The notes beneath the pieces were generated by a model, which saw nothing but the letters and a program-made list of their open reading frames with translations, ran no database searches and was not told the origin of the DNA. This document shows, one piece after another, positions 7,880-17,110 of a DNA stretch of 64,000 nucleotides. The DNA is from an uncultured Clostridium sp. (lineage in GTDB: Bacteria; Bacillota; Clostridia; Clostridiales; Clostridiaceae). The stretch covers positions 1 to 64,000 of the forward strand of contig URKQ01000017.1 of assembly GCA_900548455.1 (NCBI GenBank), read 5' to 3'. The number at the start of each line of letters is the position of its first letter. The first letter of the stretch is position 1. Made by a program: the position numbers and the translations under genes.

Positions 7880-9655
7880 TTATAAATCTTTCATTTCCTT
7901 TTGTATATCCATAAGTCTCATTGCTAAAGACAAGGACTCTTCTACTAGCCCTCTAGATTCACATTCTCTTATTCTACTCATAATATTTTTCATTGACTCC
8001 TCTAACTTGTATTTTTTAATCTCTTTTATGCAATCATTTATAAGTTTATCTAAAGAGCTTTCATTTACATTATTTTTATACTCCCCAATATTTATCCACT
8101 CTTTAGTCAAATTGCTATCTTGAATTGTTTTCATATCTATATAATTTTTTAACTCATCTTTTGATAATTGATCATTTGATTTTATCAATTCAAATATAAT
8201 CTTATGAGATTGTAAGGTAAAATCATCCGCTTCAATTTTATTGTACTCATTCAAATTTATCTTTTTATTTAAAGCTAAACTTAAAATAGTTCTACTAGCC
8301 TTTAAAAATGCAGGCTCTAAATATAATTTTTGCCCAAATTCTATATTTATATTATGATTTCCTGGAATTTTTACATCTTTCTTCTCATCTTTCGTTAAAT
8401 ATCTTAAAACTGCATCTTCACCCACACCACTTTTTTCAGAAATCTGCTTTACATATACAGCTCTCTCTAAAGAATCTAGCTTTTTTAAAATTGGTACAAC
8501 ATTTTTTAGATATTTTACTCTCATTTCAGTTCTAGAAAAATCAATTCCTTCTTCTGCTTTCTTTAGCTTGTAATCAATAATTGGCAAAGCTGCATCCACC
8601 AATCTAATGAACTCTTCTTTACCATGAACTCTCATATATTCATCTGGGTCTTTTCCCTGCGGAATTTGAAGTATTCTAATATCAAATCCGACATTTTGAA
8701 GCATAGTTATACTTCTTGATGTAGCTTTTTGACCTGCTATGTCTGCATCAAAAGACACTACCACAGTATCAACGTATCTTTTTAACAATCTACACTGGGC
8801 CTCTGTAAGTGCTGTTCCTAAAGTTGCTACCACGTTTCCTACGCCACCTTGGGATAGGGAAATTACATCCATATAACCTTCAACCATTATTATTGTTCTA
8901 TCTGTGGTATGTTTTACAGCCAAATTTAATCCATATAGATTTGTGCCCTTATGAAATATTGGTGTCTCTGGTGAGTTTAAATATTTGGGTTTTGAATCAT
9001 CTAATACTCTTCCTCCAAATCCTATTACACGTCCATTCACATCAAACACAGGAAAAATTATTCTATTTCTAAATCTATCATAGATATTTCCTTTGTCATT
9101 TTTAGTAGTTAAGCCCAATGTTAAAATTTCATCTTCACTAAAACCTCTTTGTTTTAGATAGTTTCTAACATTTTGCCAACCTTCTAAAGCATATCCAAGT
9201 CCAAACTTTTTAATGGTGTCATCAGTTATCCCTCTATTTTTCAAGTATTCATAGGGAGCTTTAGATCTTTTCAAATTAGTATAGTAATACCTTCCAGCCT
9301 GAACATTTAAGTCATACATCCTTTTATATTTTTCTCTAGACTCAGACTTTTCTCTATTGTCATCTTCCTCCTCTAAAGGGATGTTAACTCTTTCTGCCAA
9401 ATACTTAACCGCTTCTGGAAAGTTTAAATTTTTAGTTTTCATTACAAATGATATGACATTTCCTGCTTCACCGCAGCCAAAACATTTATAAATTTGTTTT
9501 TCACTAGACACAGTAAATGATGGAGTTTTTTCATTATGAAAGGGACACCTGCCTAAATAATTTCTACCAGCCTTTTTAAGTGTCACCACCTCAGATACCA
9601 CATCTACTATATCATTTTCACTTTTGATTCTTTGAATTACTTCTTCAGAGAACAT
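7880..9655 (-). CDS. dnaG: DNA primase
   Basis: A 591-residue primase that makes RNA primers for DNA replication. The N-terminal CHC2 zinc finger has CPFHNEKTPSF and YKCFGCG near residues 36-62. The TOPRIM catalytic core has MVEGYMDVISL near 257-267 and SFDAD near 305-309. The C-terminal helicase-binding part is poorly conserved, as usual. I choose ATG 9655 (MFSEEVI) because AGGTGG lies 7 nt upstream; a GTG two codons earlier is too close to it. Co-transcribed with rpoD, 22 nt apart. Confidence 0.97.
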   Translation of the reverse strand: MFSEEVIQRIKSENDIVDVVSEVVTLKKAGRNYLGRCPFHNEKTPSFTVSSEKQIYKCFGCGEAGNVISFVMKTKNLNFPEAVKYLAERVNIPLEEEDDNREKSESREKYKRMYDLNVQAGRYYYTNLKRSKAPYEYLKNRGITDDTIKKFGLGYALEGWQNVRNYLKQRGFSEDEILTLGLTTKNDKGNIYDRFRNRIIFPVFDVNGRVIGFGGRVLDDSKPKYLNSPETPIFHKGTNLYGLNLAVKHTTDRTIIMVEGYMDVISLSQGGVGNVVATLGTALTEAQCRLLKRYVDTVVVSFDADIAGQKATSRSITMLQNVGFDIRILQIPQGKDPDEYMRVHGKEEFIRLVDAALPIIDYKLKKAEEGIDFSRTEMRVKYLKNVVPILKKLDSLERAVYVKQISEKSGVGEDAVLRYLTKDEKKDVKIPGNHNINIEFGQKLYLEPAFLKASRTILSLALNKKINLNEYNKIEADDFTLQSHKIIFELIKSNDQLSKDELKNYIDMKTIQDSNLTKEWINIGEYKNNVNESSLDKLINDCIKEIKKYKLEESMKNIMSRIRECESRGLVEESLSLAMRLMDIQKEMKDL

Positions 9656-9866
9656 TAACACACCACCTAATATGCATTGTGAATTGTTCTAAAATTCCTA
9701 GGTACTATAATTCGACATAAATCTTTCAATTCCTTTTTTTTAACATAATAAATTTTAATAAAAATTTTACATATGAATCTTTCCTATAAGTATAGTGTAG
9801 CCTATTATATATTCTTTATTAGAATATCTTTTTCCTTCACGAAAAAATATATATGTTAGAATTTCT

Positions 9867-10883
9867 CTATTTTGGGATATATATGTCTTCAAATATCTTT
9901 ATACAGTACTCATCACTCATCCCTGATATATAATCTGCTACACCTTGAGAGACACCTTCACTTTTAGCTACATCTCTATAAAATTCTGGAAGTTTATTAG
10001 GGTTTTTATAGAAATATTCATATACATGTTTCAAAATAAATCTCGCTCTATCTCTTTCTTCTTTCAAAACATTTCCATTGTAAATTTTTTCAAACATAAA
10101 AGAGCGTAAGTCTTTAAACTTTTTATCTATATCTTTAGAAAAAGCAACTTCCAATAAATTTTCTTTAATATTGTCCGTAGTAGTAGTTATACAATCCTTA
10201 ACTAAAGTATCAATTCTTTCTCCATGAGAATACCCAAGAATTTTTAATATATCCTCATCTATATCCTTCATCTTTAAAAGACCTGCCCTTAAAGAATCAT
10301 CTATGTCATGATTAACATAAGCAATTTTATCACTATATTTCACTACTTGTCCTTCCAACGTAAATGCTTTTATTTCTTTATTTGAAAAACCACTATGATA
10401 AAGAATCCCATCTAAAACCTCTTTAGTAAGATTTAATCCTTTGCCACCATTTTCTATATGCTTTAGAACTCTAATGCTATTTTCATTATGGCTAAACCCA
10501 CTAGGTAATATTTCATTTAATACTTCTTCTCCACTATGAGCAAAAGCAACGTGACCTATATCATGTCCAAGTGCTATAGCTTCAATTAAATCTTCATTTA
10601 GCCCTATGCCTCTGCCAATAGTTCTAGCAATTTGAGAAACCTCTAATGTGTGTGTAAGCCTTGTTCTATAGTGATCATTCCAAGTTTTTATATACACCTG
10701 GGTTTTCCTTTTCAATCTTCTAAAAGACTTACAATGAATTATTCTATCTCTATCAATCATATAGGCTGTTCTTGTGTCATCTAAACACTCAGCTCTTTCT
10801 CGTCCTAAAGAATCCTTAGATTTAGCTCCAGCAGGGATTATAAAGCTTTCTTCCATAGCTTCAATTCTATTTCTAACGTTCAT
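9867..10883 (-). CDS. dgt: Deoxyguanosinetriphosphate triphosphohydrolase-like protein (HD domain)
   Basis: A 338-residue HD-domain dNTP triphosphohydrolase. The metal ligands are visible: RTRLTHTLEV (His) near residues 72-81, GHDIGHVAFAHSGEE with the HD pair near 108-109, and a later H in GILYHSGF near 160. The family hydrolyses dGTP or other dNTPs to nucleoside and triphosphate. It lies upstream of dnaG with a 211-nt gap, a common clostridial order, fitting a link to replication. ATG 10883 has AAGGGTGG upstream. The substrate is inferred from the family; the small Firmicutes type often has unclear preference. Confidence 0.88.
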   Translation of the reverse strand: MNVRNRIEAMEESFIIPAGAKSKDSLGRERAECLDDTRTAYMIDRDRIIHCKSFRRLKRKTQVYIKTWNDHYRTRLTHTLEVSQIARTIGRGIGLNEDLIEAIALGHDIGHVAFAHSGEEVLNEILPSGFSHNENSIRVLKHIENGGKGLNLTKEVLDGILYHSGFSNKEIKAFTLEGQVVKYSDKIAYVNHDIDDSLRAGLLKMKDIDEDILKILGYSHGERIDTLVKDCITTTTDNIKENLLEVAFSKDIDKKFKDLRSFMFEKIYNGNVLKEERDRARFILKHVYEYFYKNPNKLPEFYRDVAKSEGVSQGVADYISGMSDEYCIKIFEDIYIPK

Positions 10884-11140
10884 AAAAGCACCACCCTTAT
10901 ATATATTTATGGAGTAATCATCGCAATATTACTACAGAGCTTATAGAATAAATGTAAGACTCTATTATAATGTACAAGCAAAATAATTGCTATCGGTAAA
11001 TTACACCATATAAATATATCTACTAACATATATTTTCTTTATTTTCTTAAATATTCCTCCTTTTTTTTGATTTTTTTATCAAATCTATAAATATATAATG
11101 ATATCTTCGTAACATTTTATAAATTCCTATAGAGTAATCG

Positions 11141-11169
11141 GTCTATTCATATTTTTTACTACATACATA
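11141..11169 (+). promoter_or_regulatory. Possible sigma-E-type sporulation promoter of the CotS-like gene
   Basis: GTCTATT (11141-11147), a 14-nt spacer and CATACATA (11162-11169) resemble a sigma-E promoter (-10 consensus CATACAAT-like). The spacing is right and the -35 is weak. It sits about 50 nt before the start codon of a spore-coat-type gene. The rest of the 334-nt divergent gap between dgt and this gene is AT-rich with no other gene visible. Confidence 0.35.
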
Positions 11170-11217
11170 TTAATTATGAACGTTATGAAGGTCACAATTT
11201 TAAGAGGAGTGATTTAA

Positions 11218-12285
11218 ATGAATATTGCAGCCATTAATCCATCTACCCAAGATCTATTATCTTGTGAAAATGTTAAAAAAAATGTATTGCCCCACTATGG
11301 AATAAATAAATGTGTTGTTACACAGGTTAAATTTAAAGATACAGATAAGCAAAGAGCTATCTATAAGGTTGAAACTCCAACTCAGAATTACTGTTTAAAA
11401 AAGGTATACTATCCTATAGATGAATTATTGTTTGTATATTCTGTAATGGAATGGCTCTTTAGATATGGTATAAAAGTTCCTCGAATTCTATCTACCTCAG
11501 ATCATGGTCGATACGTAATCTATGAGGACATGCTATTTATACTAACCAAATGGATTCAAGGGGATAAATGCGACTTTGATAACATAGAACATATTAACCT
11601 TTCCAGCAAAAACCTTGGTAAAATGCACGATATTACAAAGGGCTTTCTTCCTATATTGGGAAGCGCAAACAAAGAAGGTTATTCTAACTTAGCTCAATCT
11701 TTTGAAAAACATAAAAATCAAATGATGGATAATGAAAAGCTAGCTTTAAAATATGATGATTATTTTTCCAAACTTTATATAATTTCTTATACCACCGCTA
11801 TGTCCCTAGCATCTTTAAGCACTAATATAGCAAATTCAATTGACTTTGATAATCTTACAAAAGCTGTATGTCATAATGACTACGTAAGTAAAAATCTAAT
11901 AATTGATAACAACAATGTTTGCGTAATAGACTTTGACAAGTGTAAATATGATTATTGCGCATTAGATATTGGCTATTGTCTACGAAGACTTCTAAGAAGA
12001 GATAATACTCGTTGGAATTTAGATTTAGCTATAAACTTTCTTCAACAATACGAACTTTCAAATTCCTTAACTATAGATGATTATAAGTACATTCTAGCTT
12101 ATCTAGCCTTTCCTCAAAAATATTGGAAATTGTCTAGAGATTATTATAAAAATATCAGTAAGTGCAATAAGAAAGCTTTCGTAAACTTATTTACAAAAGC
12201 TGTTAATTATGATAAAGAACATAAAGAATTCACCTATAACTTTTTAAAATATATCGAATATAAATTTGACACTTCTATTTTATGA
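11218..12285 (+). CDS. CotS-family spore coat protein (aminoglycoside phosphotransferase fold)
   Basis: A 355-residue protein of the CotS family, which has the aminoglycoside/choline kinase fold. The nucleotide-binding Lys region is KVETPTQNYCLKKVYY near residues 55-70. The catalytic loop HNDYVSKNLIID lies near 218-229 and the metal-binding VIDFDKCKYD near 234-243, so kinase residues look intact. CotS-type proteins attach to the inner spore coat; the substrate is unknown. ATG 11218 follows AAGAGGAG. It stands alone on the plus strand, divergent from dgt, with a possible sigma-E promoter. Clostridia carry several paralogues, so no specific gene name is given. Confidence 0.8.
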   Translation: MNIAAINPSTQDLLSCENVKKNVLPHYGINKCVVTQVKFKDTDKQRAIYKVETPTQNYCLKKVYYPIDELLFVYSVMEWLFRYGIKVPRILSTSDHGRYVIYEDMLFILTKWIQGDKCDFDNIEHINLSSKNLGKMHDITKGFLPILGSANKEGYSNLAQSFEKHKNQMMDNEKLALKYDDYFSKLYIISYTTAMSLASLSTNIANSIDFDNLTKAVCHNDYVSKNLIIDNNNVCVIDFDKCKYDYCALDIGYCLRRLLRRDNTRWNLDLAINFLQQYELSNSLTIDDYKYILAYLAFPQKYWKLSRDYYKNISKCNKKAFVNLFTKAVNYDKEHKEFTYNFLKYIEYKFDTSIL

Positions 12286-12308
12286 ATACAAGTTCTTATA
12301 AGCTTTTA

Positions 12309-12469
12309 TGCGAGAAAAGCTGAATTATCATCGCTCATTGGGGCTTCGAAGCTGACACACAGTAAGGATGAGTTACGATAAGACGGCAGTGGAGATTTGC
12401 TTTAGATTTTAAAGAGTATTAGCTTCTGCAGATACATTCGCTCACGATAATTGAGCTTTTTTCTCACAT
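12309..12469 (+). ncRNA. Candidate structured RNA A: large bulged hairpin
   Basis: TGCGAGAAAAGCTGAATTATC at 12309-12329 pairs with GATAATTGAGCTTTTTTCTCACA at 12447-12469, a stem of over 20 bp with two mismatches and a 2-nt bulge. Inside is a bubble with TCGCTCA on both sides, then an inner stem GAAGCT/AGCTTC. No open reading frame with a ribosome site fits it. TATAAG at 12297-12302 lies 6-7 nt before the hairpin, which suggests plus-strand transcription, but the -35 is weak. It has the same design as candidate B right after it. Strand and function are inferred; it could also be a decayed mobile-element hairpin. Confidence 0.4.
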
Positions 12470-12480
12470 ATAATTAATAT
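12451..12480 (+). promoter_or_regulatory. Possible promoter for candidate RNA B
   Basis: TTGAGC (12451-12456), an 18-nt spacer and TAATAT (12475-12480) place a transcription start at about 12486-12487, which is exactly where the RNA B closing stem begins. It overlaps the 3' arm of candidate RNA A. Confidence 0.4.
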
Positions 12481-12485
12481 AAGTT

Positions 12486-12656
12486 AACTTTGCTACTCCT
12501 AAATATACCACTACAAGTGAACAATCTACAGGGCCGCTCGGAATTATTACTAATGTAAAATACTCAATTATTAGTTTCTTTTAATTATAATCATAGATAA
12601 TATTAAGGCCCGCAGCCCGTGAACAGTAGTGCGTATATACTAGGAGTAGCAAAGTT
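12486..12656 (+). ncRNA. Candidate structured RNA B with 6S RNA-like architecture
   Basis: AACTTTGCTACTCCTA at 12486-12501 and TAGGAGTAGCAAAGTT at 12641-12656 are perfect 16-bp complements. The stem continues inward with TATA-rich pairs and CACTAC/GTAGTG-type pairs to about 28 bp. Next comes a large internal bubble of some 14 nt per side, carrying GTGAACA on both strands. A GGGCC/GGCCC stem (12531-12535 with 12607-12611) and an AT-rich terminal hairpin follow. About 171 nt, closing stem, central bubble and terminal stem is the plan of 6S RNA, which binds the sigma-A holoenzyme. Identification is by shape only. The sequence lies between two convergent genes. Confidence 0.5.
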
Positions 12657-12662
12657 TATTGC

Positions 12663-14132
12663 TTATGAAAATATTTTAGTGCCTTCTTTTGTTAAGTCTT
12701 CAATTTTCTTTTCTATGTCATCCAAAGAGTTAAGCATTTCCCCTGATAGAGCTTCTGCTTTTTTATATAGAGTTTCTGCTTCTGATTTATTATTTTGTTT
12801 TACAACTTCTATAACTTTATCTCCTAGTTTATGAAAGTTATGATGTAAGCTATCTAAAGCTTTCCACTGATCAGCTAATGCTGGATGCTCAATTACTATA
12901 GCATGATAAAAATGTCCAAAAGCACATTTTCTTGAATTAGTTTGAATTGGTTTAAGAGTCATATTATCTACTATATCTCTTAACAGTACCATCCATGATT
13001 TATGAGCTCCTTTTGCATTTTGTATTACACTTACTAATTCCTTATTAGAAATAGCGTGTTTACCATCTCTTAAACCATCATAAAGATTGCTTACTATGTT
13101 TGAAAGTTTATCATCTATATCTGAAACACCTTTAGAAATTTCAACACTTATAGCTGCTTCTTTATGGATGTTATGAGTCATTAAACTCAATCTTTCGGCA
13201 TCTCTACTTGAAGATTCCATAGCACTATTTATTTCATCAGCAGATAACTTTATTCCCTGCATGGATTGATGAATGTTATCAACACTTGAAGTAACACCTT
13301 TTAGCATTTCAATATTTTCTCCAACAGTTTCAGATACAATTTCTATTTTTTCACTCATCTCACTAGTAGAGTTAAGTGTTCTATCCATACTTTCCTTACC
13401 TTCTTTTGCTGCACCATGGATATCTTCAACAAATTGTCTCATACCTTCAAGATTTTCTTTCGTATCATCGGCTAACTTTCTAACTTCCTCTGCTACTACA
13501 GCAAAACCTTTTCCTTGCTCTCCTGCTCTTGCAGCTTCTATGGCAGCATTTAGCGCTAATAAATTTGTTTGCTCAGCTATTGCCTTTACACTATCAACAA
13601 TTTTACCAACTTCTACTGCTAATTGAACTAATGATTGTATCTTTTCATTCATTATACCAGTATCTTCAACTACATTATCCTTTAAAACCCTTACTTCTTG
13701 TAGTAAATTACTACTATCATCATTCTTTTGTGCCAATATCTTTGACTGCTCCGCTAACCCTTCTAGAGTTTCAGATGTCACATCAATAGCCTCATTAACT
13801 TGATTCATACTTGCTGTAGTTTCTTCTACTATAGCTAGATTAGATTCACTTACAGACTCCATCTCTCCAGCGAATTCCATAAGATTTTCAGATATATGAG
13901 ACATACTCACATCGAAGCTACTAATAGAACTAGTTACATTTAAAATATCCTTTGCAGCTGTAGACATTCTTTTTTCATTAGAAATTAGTTTTTCAAATTG
14001 ATTTAACACCTTATTATGTATAGGATAGCTTACAACAGGTACTTCTGCATTATCACTTTCCAAAGCAGTTTCAACATATTTTAGTACACATTCTACTTCC
14101 TTACAATTACCATGAGTTTTCTTTTTAAACAT
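12663..14132 (-). CDS. Soluble methyl-accepting chemotaxis protein with C-terminal CZB zinc-binding domain
   Basis: A 489-residue chemoreceptor with no transmembrane segment, so it is cytosolic. The signalling hairpin tip is intact: IAEQTNLLALNAAIEAARAG near residues 185-204, where CheA and CheW bind. After a long coiled coil, residues about 360-480 form a chemoreceptor zinc-binding (CZB) domain with AHKSW, CAFGHFYH and LHHNFHKLG, which supply the His/Cys/His/His zinc ligands. CZB domains sense zinc-linked signals such as oxidants. No chemotaxis genes lie nearby, so it is an orphan receptor. ATG 14132 has GGAGGTGG upstream. The stop lies 6 nt from candidate RNA B. Confidence 0.9.
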   Translation of the reverse strand: MFKKKTHGNCKEVECVLKYVETALESDNAEVPVVSYPIHNKVLNQFEKLISNEKRMSTAAKDILNVTSSISSFDVSMSHISENLMEFAGEMESVSESNLAIVEETTASMNQVNEAIDVTSETLEGLAEQSKILAQKNDDSSNLLQEVRVLKDNVVEDTGIMNEKIQSLVQLAVEVGKIVDSVKAIAEQTNLLALNAAIEAARAGEQGKGFAVVAEEVRKLADDTKENLEGMRQFVEDIHGAAKEGKESMDRTLNSTSEMSEKIEIVSETVGENIEMLKGVTSSVDNIHQSMQGIKLSADEINSAMESSSRDAERLSLMTHNIHKEAAISVEISKGVSDIDDKLSNIVSNLYDGLRDGKHAISNKELVSVIQNAKGAHKSWMVLLRDIVDNMTLKPIQTNSRKCAFGHFYHAIVIEHPALADQWKALDSLHHNFHKLGDKVIEVVKQNNKSEAETLYKKAEALSGEMLNSLDDIEKKIEDLTKEGTKIFS

Positions 14133-14344
14133 CTATAATCCACCTCCACGATTTTAACTAAGAACTACGAAGTAAAAGTTAACCTACAAGAAATTTTCTA
14201 CTTCTTGACTATTAACTTTTAATCCCATGTAATTTTTTCAATTTTTATTTATATTTTTTTAATTAAATTAAATAAAGCAACATTTTTATTTTAACTTTAT
14301 TATTTATATCTTGCATTTATAGAAATGATTAACATAAAACAAAG

Positions 14345-14379
14345 AAGACGTTACAATATTTATCGTATCATAACGTCTT
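14345..14379 (-). terminator. Terminator after ppdK
   Basis: On the minus strand AAGACGTTA and TAACGTCTT pair around a 17-nt loop, about 44 nt after the ppdK stop, followed by a CTTTGTTTT-type tail. The rest of the 290-nt gap up to the chemoreceptor start holds AT-rich imperfect repeats of AAAAGTTAA. Confidence 0.65.
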
Positions 14380-14422
14380 TTTCTTTATTATTTTTTAATC
14401 TTCCAAAAACAATTTTTCAGAA

Positions 14423-17056
14423 TTATTTTCTTGGATTTTTAACTTCAGCTTGTGCAGCTGCAAGTCTTGCAAGTGGTACTCTAAATGGAGAGCAAGATAC
14501 ATAGTTTAATCCTACATTATGGCAGAATTCAACTGATGACGGATCTCCACCATGTTCTCCACAAATACCAAGCTTAATATTTGGTCTAGTTGATTTTCCT
14601 AAATCTGCAGCCATTTGAACTAGCTTGCCCACACCTGTTTGGTCAAGTTTTGCAAATGGATCAAATTCATATATACTCTTATCATAGTAATGCTTTAAGA
14701 AGTTTCCAGCATCATCTCTTGAGAATCCAAATGTCATTTGAGTTAAGTCATTTGTACCAAATGAGAAGAATTCAGCTTCTTTAGCAATTTCGTCTGCTGT
14801 AAGTGCAGCTCTAGGAATTTCTATCATTGTACCAACCATGTACTTCATATCAATTCCAGCTTCTTTAATTATTTCATCTGCAACTTTAGTTACAACACTC
14901 TTAACATACTTAAGTTCCTTAATTTCTCCAACAAGTGGAATCATGATTTCTGGAACTATGTCATAACCTTTTCTAGTTTTAACATCAATTGCAGCTTCAA
15001 TTACAGCTCTTGTTTGCATTTCAGCTATTTCTGGATAAGATACAGCTAGTCTACATCCTCTATGTCCCATCATTGGGTTGAATTCATGTAAAGATTCAAC
15101 TGTAGCTTTTAAAGCTTCAAATGTAATACCAAGTTCTTTTGCTAATTCTTTAATTTCTTCGTCTTCGTGAGGAAGGAATTCATGTAGTGGTGGATCAAGG
15201 AATCTTATAGTGGCTGGTCTTCCAGCTAATTCTTCGTAAATTCCTATAAAGTCACCTTTTTGCATTGGTAATAATTTTTCTAAAGCAGCTCTTCTTTCTT
15301 CTTCAGATTTAGCTACTATCATTTTTCTTATTGCCATAATTCTATCAGCTTCAAAGAACATATGCTCTGTTCTGCAAAGTCCAATTCCTTCAGCTCCAAA
15401 CTTAACAGCTTGCTCTGTATCTCTAGGTGTATCTGCATTAGTTCTAACTTTTAAGCTTCTAATTTCATCAGCCCATCCCATAAATGTTCCAAAATATCCG
15501 CTTATTTCAGGATCTACACATTTAATTTCTCCTGCATAAACGTTACCTGTGCTACCATCTATAGAAATAAAGTCTCCTTCTTTATAAGTAACTCCACTAG
15601 CTGTAAATGTTTTTGCTGATTCATTAACTGTTAACTCACCACATCCTGCAACACAGCATGTCCCCATTCCTCTTGCAACAACTGCAGCGTGAGAAGTCAT
15701 TCCACCTCTAACAGTTAATATACCTTCAGATGCAACCATACCTTCTATATCTTCTGGTGAAGTTTCAAGTCTAACTAATACTACTTTTTCTCCATTTGCA
15801 TGTGCTTCTTTAGCTTCTTCAGCTGTAAAGTATACTTTACCACAAGCAGCTCCTGGAGATGCTGGAAGACCCTTAGCTATTACTTCTGCAGCTTTTAAAC
15901 TATCTTTATCAAAGGCTGGGTGAAGTAATGTATCTAATTGCTTAGGTTCAACCTTAAGTATTGCTTCTCTCTTAGTAAGCATTCCTTCTTCAACAAGATC
16001 AACAGCAATTTTTAAAGCTGCTTGAGCAGTTCTCTTACCATTTCTTGTTTGTAGGAAATAAAGCTTTCCTTCTTCTATTGTAAATTCCATATCTTGCATG
16101 TCTTTGTAATGGTTTTCTAAAGTATTAACAATTTTCATAAATTGATCATATACTTCTGGATTTTCTTTAGCTAGTTGTTCTATGTTTTGAGGTGTTCTGA
16201 TACCTGCAACAACGTCTTCACCTTGTGCGTTCATTAAGTACTCTGCAAATATCTTCTTTTCACCTGTAGATGGGTTTCTTGAGAAAGCAACTCCAGTTCC
16301 TGAAGTAATTCCTTTATTACCAAATACCATCTCTTGAACGTTTACAGCTGTTCCCCAACTTCCTGGTATATCGTTCATTCTTCTATAAACTATAGCTCTT
16401 GGATTGTTCCATGATCTAAATACTGCAGTTACTGATTCAATTAATTGCATTTCTGGATCACTTGGGAAATCCTTACCCATTGCTTCTTTGTAATAAGCTT
16501 TAAATTTAACTACTAATTCTTTAAGGTCATCTGCTGTAAGTTCAGTGTCAAGGTTTACACCTCTTGCAGCTTTCATTTCGTCCATTATATCTTCGAAATG
16601 TCTCTTATCTAATTCCATAACAACATCTGAGAACATTTGAATAAATCTTCTATAAGAATCATAAGCAAATCTTGGGTTATTAGTTTTCTTAGCCATAACT
16701 TCAACTGTTTCATCATTTAAACCAAGATTTAATATTGTATCCATCATACCTGGCATTGATGCTCTAGCACCAGATCTTACAGATACTAATAGTGGATTCT
16801 CTAAACTACCAAACTTTTTACCTGTTATTTTTTCAAGTTCAGCCATTTTTTCATGAATTTCATCAATAATCTCTTTTGCAATAGTCTTGTTGTCATCATA
16901 GTACTTATTGCAAGCTTCAGTTGTTACTGTAAATCCCTTCGGTACAGGAATTCCGATGTTTGTCATTTCAGCAAGATTTGCACCTTTTCCCCCTAGTAGC
17001 TCTCTCATGTTGCCGTTTCCTTCACTAAAAAGGTACACATACTTTTTCTTTTCCAT
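14423..17056 (-). CDS. ppdK: Pyruvate, phosphate dikinase
   Basis: An 877-residue PPDK that interconverts pyruvate, ATP and phosphate with PEP, AMP and pyrophosphate. The N-terminal ATP-grasp part has GGKGANLAEM near residues 20-29. The swivelling phosphohistidine domain has GGMTSHAAVVARGMG near 450-464, with the catalytic His. The C-terminal PEP/pyruvate TIM barrel ends with GICGEHGGDP near 825-834. Full length for the family. I choose ATG 17056 (MEKKKYV), 9 nt after AGGGG; a TTG three codons earlier abuts that site. It lies 54 nt downstream of the CcpN-type regulator and is probably controlled by the companion gene's product, as gluconeogenic genes are by CcpN. Confidence 0.97.
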   Translation of the reverse strand: MEKKKYVYLFSEGNGNMRELLGGKGANLAEMTNIGIPVPKGFTVTTEACNKYYDDNKTIAKEIIDEIHEKMAELEKITGKKFGSLENPLLVSVRSGARASMPGMMDTILNLGLNDETVEVMAKKTNNPRFAYDSYRRFIQMFSDVVMELDKRHFEDIMDEMKAARGVNLDTELTADDLKELVVKFKAYYKEAMGKDFPSDPEMQLIESVTAVFRSWNNPRAIVYRRMNDIPGSWGTAVNVQEMVFGNKGITSGTGVAFSRNPSTGEKKIFAEYLMNAQGEDVVAGIRTPQNIEQLAKENPEVYDQFMKIVNTLENHYKDMQDMEFTIEEGKLYFLQTRNGKRTAQAALKIAVDLVEEGMLTKREAILKVEPKQLDTLLHPAFDKDSLKAAEVIAKGLPASPGAACGKVYFTAEEAKEAHANGEKVVLVRLETSPEDIEGMVASEGILTVRGGMTSHAAVVARGMGTCCVAGCGELTVNESAKTFTASGVTYKEGDFISIDGSTGNVYAGEIKCVDPEISGYFGTFMGWADEIRSLKVRTNADTPRDTEQAVKFGAEGIGLCRTEHMFFEADRIMAIRKMIVAKSEEERRAALEKLLPMQKGDFIGIYEELAGRPATIRFLDPPLHEFLPHEDEEIKELAKELGITFEALKATVESLHEFNPMMGHRGCRLAVSYPEIAEMQTRAVIEAAIDVKTRKGYDIVPEIMIPLVGEIKELKYVKSVVTKVADEIIKEAGIDMKYMVGTMIEIPRAALTADEIAKEAEFFSFGTNDLTQMTFGFSRDDAGNFLKHYYDKSIYEFDPFAKLDQTGVGKLVQMAADLGKSTRPNIKLGICGEHGGDPSSVEFCHNVGLNYVSCSPFRVPLARLAAAQAEVKNPRK

Positions 17057-17110
17057 GTTAAACAACCCCTAACTTTAAATATATAGATAAATGAATAAAT
17101 TCAAAAGAAT

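Noticed and set aside
12619..12834. A short plus-strand open frame over the end of the chemoreceptor gene
   Set aside because: It runs through the 3' arm of candidate RNA B and antisense to the CZB domain; no ribosome site.
13273..13626. A 117-codon plus-strand open frame
   Set aside because: Antisense to the coiled-coil signalling region of the chemoreceptor; Ser/Thr/Phe bias is that of a shadow frame.
14133..14422. A c-di-GMP riboswitch upstream of the chemoreceptor
   Set aside because: The leader lacks the conserved GEMM-type core; only AT-rich imperfect repeats are seen.
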